NCBI GenBank assembly: GCA_002297415.1
Contig: DBKZ01000057.1
Span: forward strand, 33,351-76,583
From: Ruminococcaceae bacterium UBA737
GTDB lineage: Bacteria > Bacillota > Clostridia > Oscillospirales > Acutalibacteraceae
Direction of reading: 5' to 3'
Length of the DNA stretch: 43,233 nt
Position numbers and translations under genes: made by a program. Under the pieces are notes generated by a model that did no database searches, was not told the DNA's origin, and saw only the letters and a list, made by a program, of their open reading frames with translations. Each line of letters starts with the position of its first letter. Positions within the stretch are counted from its first letter, which is position 1. Below, piece after piece: positions 39,208 through 43,233 of the stretch.

Positions 39208-39825
39208 TTAAAGCGAAAAAAATTTTTCTTTGCCCACATTTACCGAAATTTTGTTATAAAATTTTTCGTTTAAGGAATGCTCAAAGGTTTTAAAAGCCTC
39301 TTTTTTTACGGCAAAATCAATTTCGACAAATTCCCCGTAATTTATGTCAGTTACTACAGCGCCGCAATCGGATAAAAGCCTTTTTATTTCGTTTGCCTGC
39401 GCATAATCGCAACGGACAGAGCATTCTGTCATAAGCGTCAGCGTAACAAATTCCGCGCTATAAAGCGCATTTTTAGCCGCCTGCTGATAAGCGCGCATAA
39501 GTCCCCCGGGGCCTAAAAGCACGCCGCCGAAATACCTTGTCACCGTTATCACAACATCGCATAAACCTGCTCCGCTTATGATATCGCTTACAGGCTTGCC
39601 GGCGGTTCCGTGCGGCTCGCCGTCGTCAGAATATTTAGCCGTGCCGTCGCTCAGAGTAAAGGCGAAAACATTATGCTTTGCGTCATGATACCTCGCTTTG
39701 ACGGCGGATATGGTTTCTAATGCCTCTTCCTCGGTTTTAACAGGGCAAATCTGCGCTATAAATCTTGACCGCTTTTCGGAATACTCTCCGAATGCCTTTT
39801 CTTTAACTGTTTTAATTTCCGGCAT
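39208..39825 (-). CDS. YigZ/IMPACT family protein
   Basis: A 205-residue protein of the widespread YigZ (IMPACT) family. The N-terminal UPF0029 domain (1-120) carries the usual KRSRFIAQICPV, ARYHDAKHNVFAF, DDGEPHGTAGKPV and ITVTRYFGGVLLGPGGLMRA. The C-terminal DUF1949 ferredoxin-like domain covers about 135-200. The eukaryotic relative IMPACT regulates GCN2; the bacterial role is unsettled, with suggestions of nucleic-acid or ribosome contact from structure. GGGAG precedes the ATG. It is flanked by the L31 gene upstream and dgt downstream. The AT-rich stretch before it holds no clear promoter. Confidence 0.93.
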   Translation of the reverse strand: MPEIKTVKEKAFGEYSEKRSRFIAQICPVKTEEEALETISAVKARYHDAKHNVFAFTLSDGTAKYSDDGEPHGTAGKPVSDIISGAGLCDVVITVTRYFGGVLLGPGGLMRAYQQAAKNALYSAEFVTLTLMTECSVRCDYAQANEIKRLLSDCGAVVTDINYGEFVEIDFAVKKEAFKTFEHSLNEKFYNKISVNVGKEKFFSL

Positions 39826-39840
39826 AAATTGCTCCCAACA

Positions 39841-39884
39841 AATTAAAATTGAAAATTGACAATTGAAAATTTAAAATTAAATTC
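39841..39884. repeat. AT-rich imperfect repeat (TTGAAAATTGACAATTG type)
   Basis: The stretch between yigZ and the L31 terminator consists of repeated AATTGAAAATT-like words with internal dyad symmetry (AAAATTGACAATTG). Similar low-complexity words are common between genes in AT-rich Firmicutes. I see no promoter that meets consensus here. Confidence 0.45.
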
Positions 39885-39890
39885 AAAAAT

Positions 39891-39913
39891 AGCCGTCTGC
39901 AAAACAGACGGCT
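39891..39913 (-). terminator. Intrinsic terminator of ribosomal protein L31 gene
   Basis: A perfect 9-bp stem AGCCGTCTG/CAGACGGCT with a five-base loop, followed on the minus strand by ATTTTTG. It begins 15 bp after the L31 stop codon. Confidence 0.87.
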
Positions 39914-39927
39914 TAAATTTTAGGCAA

Positions 39928-40131
39928 TTATTTATCCATGTTAAAGCGCTTTTTAAATCTGTCAACACGACCGCCGGTATCTACCAGCTTCTGCTTACCT
40001 GTAAAAAACGGATGACATTTAGAACAAATATCCAAACGAATGTCCTTCTTTGTTGAGCGTGTTTCAAATTCTGCACCGCAGGCACATTTAATAGTTACCT
40101 TTTCATACTGCGGATGTATTCCTTCCTTCAT
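39928..40131 (-). CDS. rpmE: 50S ribosomal protein L31
   Basis: A 67-residue zinc-containing (C+) form of L31. The start MKEGIHPQYEKVTIKCACG is typical, and the zinc ligands are the cysteines in CACG and CSKCHPF. The C-terminus GRVDRFKKRFNM is also standard. I start at the ATG at 40131, where AAAGGGGTG is correctly placed; the open frame extends 18 codons upstream but into the leader. It is a single-gene unit with its own promoter and terminator. Zinc-containing L31 is the form replaced by a C- paralogue under zinc starvation in some bacteria; no second copy is in this window. Confidence 0.97.
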   Translation of the reverse strand: MKEGIHPQYEKVTIKCACGAEFETRSTKKDIRLDICSKCHPFFTGKQKLVDTGGRVDRFKKRFNMDK

Positions 40132-40175
40132 TCCGGTCACCCCTTTCAACATTCTATAATCAATATAACATTGAT

Positions 40176-40204
40176 ATTTTAACACACATTATCTCAAAAT
40201 GCAA
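40176..40204 (-). promoter_or_regulatory. Promoter of rpmE
   Basis: On the minus strand, TTGCAT (40204-40199), a 17-bp spacer and TAAAAT (40181-40176), with TG just upstream of the -10 as an extended element. The leader contains a small dyad ATCAAT/ATTGAT. Confidence 0.7.
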
Positions 40205-40221
40205 GCATATTTTAAATTAAA

Positions 40222-40830
40222 TTAAGAAATTTTTTTCCTGATTGCTTCATACCACTCAACGGTTTTAAATTTCATAACATATTTTTGCGGATTTTCAGCC
40301 ATTTCGCTCGCACTCTTGCTTGCGCTGTCGGAAAGCTTTCCTTTTGCGGCGGACGGAATACAAACCGACGGGAAAACCACGCACCACCAATTATGCCCCT
40401 TTGCCTTTCCGAGCCTGACTATCAGTGCGGGATATTTTCCTGCGGGAAGAGTAAAGCTGTCATAAACCCTTGTGTCAAAATAGCTTTCTCCTACGCTTAC
40501 CTCGGCTTTATAATCATATCCGTTTTCTTTTATTACCCTTTCGGCAATTTCCTTTATCTCTTCCGTTTCACAGCTCGATTTATCAATCGCGTCCTCTAAG
40601 CTGCCGCAGTCCGAAAGCTTTAAGGAGCATTCCTTAAGTATTGCGTCCCTGACCTTTAGCTTCAGCGCCTGATCCTCTTTAGAATCCGAATTTGCAAGAA
40701 TATGGAGCCTTAAAACATTTTCTCTTAAATTGTCGCACTTGGCGTTAAAATCCGTAAAGCTTAACAGCACCGACGCTATAAGCCCGAAAAGAATTCCGAA
40801 ATGTATGCTTTTTTCTTTTATGTTTTTCAT
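40222..40830 (-). CDS. spoIIR: Stage II sporulation protein R
   Basis: SpoIIR is secreted from the forespore and triggers SpoIIGA to process pro-sigma-E in the mother cell. This 202-residue protein begins with a short basic region and one hydrophobic helix (residues 9-27, IHFGILFGLIASVLLSF), used as signal or anchor. The conserved block VLRLHILANSDSKEDQALKL followed by KVRDAIL is the family signature, and LPAGKYPALIVRLGKAKGHN then WWCVVFPSVC is also diagnostic. GCAGGAA precedes the ATG. The gene is expected to be under sigma-F; I did not find a convincing GG-x-x-A-x-A-x-T box upstream. It lies between L31 and ispE, and expression is probably independent of them. Confidence 0.95.
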   Translation of the reverse strand: MKNIKEKSIHFGILFGLIASVLLSFTDFNAKCDNLRENVLRLHILANSDSKEDQALKLKVRDAILKECSLKLSDCGSLEDAIDKSSCETEEIKEIAERVIKENGYDYKAEVSVGESYFDTRVYDSFTLPAGKYPALIVRLGKAKGHNWWCVVFPSVCIPSAAKGKLSDSASKSASEMAENPQKYVMKFKTVEWYEAIRKKIS

Positions 40831-40889
40831 TTTTATTTCCTGCTTTCATTGAACTTATTCCAATTATTGGCAGAAATAAAAATTTTTAA

Positions 40890-41723
40890 TCAGCTTATTC
40901 CGCTTTCGCAAAATTCGGCAATGTATGCTTCATATTCTTTTTGCTTTAGAATTTCTTCCTTTGCCTTTTGCGCCCCGTCAAGCGAAGTAAAAATTCCGAA
41001 AACAAAAGGTCCGCTGCCAGAAAGCCCCGCGCCCGATGCCCCGAATTTTTTTAAAAGCTCAAAGGTTCCGTTATGCAAGCCCTCAAAAGCAAAATCGTTT
41101 TTTAAATATTTAAAGGGATTTTCATTTCCTCTGTTAAGTGCGCTTAAAAAAAGCTCCGTTCCCCTTTCTTTAATAAAACCTAAGTCCGCTTTTTTATACA
41201 TTTCGGCGGTGGACTTTTTTTCTCCGTCCCTTAAAAGCAGGGTATAAAAATTTTTGAGGGGGCTGATTTTTTCTATTTTTTCTCCTATTCCCCTTGCTCT
41301 CGCCGTTCCTCCGAAGAGGCAAAACGGCACATCCGCTCCGACACTTAAGCCTATATTTATCAAGGCTTCTTTGCTTAAATTTGTTTCATAAAGCCTGTCA
41401 AGTCCTATTATTACAGCCGCCGCGTCGGCGCTCGGTCCGCCGAGTCCGGCTCTTAGAGGAATATGCTTTTTTATCTGTATTTTCGCTCCGCCTTTAATTT
41501 TTGTAAATTCAAAAAAGCGCTTTGCCGCAACAAAGGCGGTATTATCCTCGGAGCAAAGCTCCTTTAAATCGGCGCAAACGGAAATACTGTCGCTTTTTTC
41601 AATAAAAACCTCATCAAAAAGCGAAACCGACTGCATAACCGAATCAATATTATGATATCCGTCATCCCGTCTGTTTAAAATATCAAGGGTTAAATTTATC
41701 TTGGCATTTGCTTTGATATACAT
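40890..41723 (-). CDS. ispE: 4-diphosphocytidyl-2-C-methyl-D-erythritol kinase
   Basis: GHMP kinase of the methylerythritol phosphate pathway, making isoprenoid precursors needed for undecaprenyl phosphate and quinone-type lipids. The 277-residue product has the N-terminal KANAKINLTLDIL, DGYHNIDSVMQSVSL, the ATP-binding PLRAGLGGPSADAAAVI (near residues 88-104; usual form AGLGGGSSDAA), and the C-terminal GASGAGLSGSGPFVFGIF loop. Two changes in the ATP loop (Pro for Gly, Ala for Ser) are within GHMP variation. It begins directly after the VanZ-like gene (no gap), with GGAG upstream, so the two are probably cotranscribed. Confidence 0.95.
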   Translation of the reverse strand: MYIKANAKINLTLDILNRRDDGYHNIDSVMQSVSLFDEVFIEKSDSISVCADLKELCSEDNTAFVAAKRFFEFTKIKGGAKIQIKKHIPLRAGLGGPSADAAAVIIGLDRLYETNLSKEALINIGLSVGADVPFCLFGGTARARGIGEKIEKISPLKNFYTLLLRDGEKKSTAEMYKKADLGFIKERGTELFLSALNRGNENPFKYLKNDFAFEGLHNGTFELLKKFGASGAGLSGSGPFVFGIFTSLDGAQKAKEEILKQKEYEAYIAEFCESGIS

Positions 41724-42422
41724 TTAAAAAACTCCGAATGTGATTTTGTTTAAGCTTTCTTTTATCGGTCTTATTTTAAGAAGATAAAAAGCGATAATTG
41801 CGCCTGAGAAATTTAAAATAAAATCGTCAATATCGCAGGAGCCTGTCATAAATACAAACTGCAAAAGCTCGATTGCGATAATCGCCGATGCGCAAAAAAG
41901 TGCAAATATATAAGCCTTGCGTGCCTTCTTAAAAACAGGCGGCAAGAGCAGAGCAAAGGGCATAAACACCGCTAAATTCCCGATAATATTTATAAAAATA
42001 TCGGAGAATGAAAGCAGACGGTGATTATAGCCGTTTATAAAAATCATAAATGTTTTAAAGGGAATGAAATTTGTTCTGTATTTAATATAATCAATTCTTT
42101 GCTCCCGTGAAGCCGTGAAAAATACCGTTATGTTCCTGCCGAAGGTTCCGTCAAACAGGGTAAGCTCCAAAACCGCGCAAAAATAAACCGCCAGCATAAC
42201 CTTAAAGGTGCAAAGCATGATTTTGCGCGATTCTTCCGTTTTGTGATTTTTACATCTTATATAAGAGCCGATATGAGCAAAAACCATCATCAAAACCGCC
42301 CAAACGGGTCTAACAATGTGGTTTATACCGGTATTTTTAATATTGCTTCCGAAAAAGAAGACTGCAAAAACAAATGATATATAATAAAACAGAGCAGAAT
42401 ATATTCTGTATTTTTTAATCAT
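41724..42422 (-). CDS. VanZ-like family membrane protein
   Basis: A 232-residue membrane protein of the VanZ-like family. Five to six hydrophobic segments are visible (about 10-27, 37-53, 70-87, 128-158, 168-190 and 203-220). Family marks are the RTNFIPFKTF segment near 114-124, NIIGNLAVFMPFALLLP, and FALFCASAIIAIELLQF followed by the polar CDIDDFILNFSGAIIAFYL. VanZ gives low teicoplanin resistance in enterococci, but most family members have unknown roles, probably in envelope lipid or surface processes. GGTGAT precedes the ATG. It abuts ispE downstream and is divergent from sigG. Confidence 0.9.
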   Translation of the reverse strand: MIKKYRIYSALFYYISFVFAVFFFGSNIKNTGINHIVRPVWAVLMMVFAHIGSYIRCKNHKTEESRKIMLCTFKVMLAVYFCAVLELTLFDGTFGRNITVFFTASREQRIDYIKYRTNFIPFKTFMIFINGYNHRLLSFSDIFINIIGNLAVFMPFALLLPPVFKKARKAYIFALFCASAIIAIELLQFVFMTGSCDIDDFILNFSGAIIAFYLLKIRPIKESLNKITFGVF

Positions 42423-42483
42423 TATATCACCATATATTAAATATTACTTTTTTCTTCCCGACTTGTCAAGAGGGACCGAAAAT

Positions 42484-42511
42484 GTTTAGTTTATTTTTTT
42501 CAGGCAATAAT
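42484..42511 (+). promoter_or_regulatory. Possible sigma-F-type promoter of sigG
   Basis: GTTTA (42484-42488), 14 bases, then GGCAATAAT (42503-42511), which fits the sigma-F -10 pattern GG-N2-A-N-A-N-T. The spacer is one or two bases shorter than usual. It lies 31 bp upstream of sigG, the gene that sigma-F transcribes in Bacillus. Confidence 0.45.
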
Positions 42512-42542
42512 AAATTAAAACAACGGAGGTGCCTTGAAAGCT

Positions 42543-43233
42543 ATGTATAATAACAAAGTGAACATCTGCGGAGTGGATACTTCAAGTCTCCCGCTTTTAA
42601 AGGAAAAGGAAAAGACAGAGCTTTTAAAACGGGTGAAAAACGGTGATAAATCGGCAAGAGACGAGCTTGTAAACGGGAATTTAAGATTGGTTTTAAGCGT
42701 CGTTCAGCGCTTTTCCGGAAGAGGCGAAGCCCCCGACGACCTTTTTCAGATAGGCTGTATCGGGCTTATGAAATCAATTGACAATTTCGATGTCAATCAG
42801 AATGTTCGGTTTTCGACCTATGCCGTGCCGATGATAATAGGCGAAATAAGAAGATATTTAAGGGACAACAATTCGGTAAGGGTTAGCCGCTCAATAAAGG
42901 ACACCGCCTATAAAGCAATGCAGGCAAAAGAAAAGCTTACGGCAAAATATATGCGCGAGCCGACCGTCAGCGAAATTGCAAAGGAAATTGACATGAAAAG
43001 AGAGGATGTCGTAATAGCACTTGAAAGCATTGTCGACCCTATTTCGCTTTATGACCCTGTTTACAGCGACGGCGGAGACACAATATATGTTCTCGACCAA
43101 ATCGGCGACAATTCCGACGCCGACTGCTGGCTCGACGAGCTTGCTCTTAAGGACTCTATAAAGCATTTGAGCGACCGCGAAAAATCAATTCTTTCTTTAA
43201 GATTTATGCAGGGAAAAACCCAAATGGAGGTTT
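42543..43233 (+). CDS. sigG: Sporulation sigma factor SigG (cut by window edge)
   Basis: Late forespore sigma factor. The frame is open from the ATG at 42543 to the right edge, 230 codons of about 255-260. The N-terminus VNICGVDTSSLPLLKEKEK is the SigG signature that binds anti-sigma factor. Region 2 reads NLRLVLSVVQRFSGRG, DLFQIGCIGLMKSIDNFDV and FSTYAVPMIIGEIRRYLRD, and region 4 begins HLSDREKSILSLRFMQGKTQ. GGAGG ends 13 bases before the ATG, a rather long spacing; an in-frame TTG at 42534 would be too close. The gene is divergent from the VanZ-like gene. sigE-spoIIGA, often next to sigG, is not upstream here. Confidence 0.94.
   Translation, partial: MYNNKVNICGVDTSSLPLLKEKEKTELLKRVKNGDKSARDELVNGNLRLVLSVVQRFSGRGEAPDDLFQIGCIGLMKSIDNFDVNQNVRFSTYAVPMIIGEIRRYLRDNNSVRVSRSIKDTAYKAMQAKEKLTAKYMREPTVSEIAKEIDMKREDVVIALESIVDPISLYDPVYSDGGDTIYVLDQIGDNSDADCWLDELALKDSIKHLSDREKSILSLRFMQGKTQMEV

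Noticed and set aside
40132..40185. Longer N-terminus for L31
   Set aside because: The 18 extra codons lie in the leader and overlap the promoter; MKEGIHP is the conserved L31 start.
1..43233. CRISPR arrays, tRNA/rRNA genes, prophage or insertion sequences
   Set aside because: No regularly spaced direct repeats, tRNA-like cloverleaf, transposase, integrase or phage structural gene was recognised on either strand.

Overview
The window is a 43.2-kb chromosomal segment of a low-to-moderate GC, spore-forming, Gram-positive bacterium. The gene content and order (hprK-murB-rapZ-whiA-dnaE-pfkA; dgt-dnaG-rpoD; hrcA behind a CIRCE element; type III glutamine synthetase; gerW/ytfJ, spoIIR and sigG) fit the Clostridia, most likely a gut Oscillospiraceae/Ruminococcaceae-type lineage. 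That placement is inferred from content and synteny, not from a search. No tRNA, rRNA, CRISPR array, transposase or phage gene was found.

Layout. 1-946: the start of a heat-shock operon (hrcA, cut by the left edge) with a promoter and CIRCE. 1165-9359 (minus): an M24 peptidase, a heterodimeric ABC exporter, then alaS-HIT-apt behind its own promoter. 9416-10513 (plus): the sporulation pair DUF2953/GerW. 10514-10872: a 233-bp hairpin-rich element between two identical 29-bp terminator hairpins. 10873-19983 (minus): pfkA with its own promoter, and the operon hprK-ROK kinase-murB-rapZ-whiA-dnaE. 20132-31223 (plus): a long apparent operon that starts with ychF. 31405-33489 (plus): type III glutamine synthetase with a strong promoter. 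33490-33889: two tandem copies of an intergenic repeat of about 195 bp. 33887-39150 (minus): dgt-dnaG-rpoD-TSCPD protein-unknown-amidase. 39208-42422 (minus): YigZ, ribosomal protein L31, SpoIIR, IspE and a VanZ-like protein. 42543-end (plus): sigG, cut by the right edge.

The most interesting part is 21263-28265. A divergent alanine-racemase-fold enzyme, an ATP-grasp ligase of the D-aspartate ligase type, a class II asparagine synthetase, a MurJ/YtgP/SpoVB-type lipid flippase and a second, canonical alanine racemase are packed head to tail with gaps of 2-27 bp or overlaps. Together they read as a module that makes a D-amino acid (candidate D-Asp), attaches it to a peptidoglycan precursor, amidates it and flips the precursor. 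In Enterococcus faecium and Lactococcus lactis the racemase for this job is PLP-independent. Here a PLP fold-III racemase with an altered active-site motif appears to fill that place. The operon continues into a hydrolase, a small membrane-anchored protein and a transglutaminase-like lipoprotein, which is broken by two frameshifts.

Other notable signals: a hairpin that fully pairs the Shine-Dalgarno of the amidase gene; absence of yvcK between rapZ and whiA; and two essential-type genes (dnaE, dgt) whose only standard start codon lies inside the Shine-Dalgarno, with an in-frame ACG at normal spacing in both.
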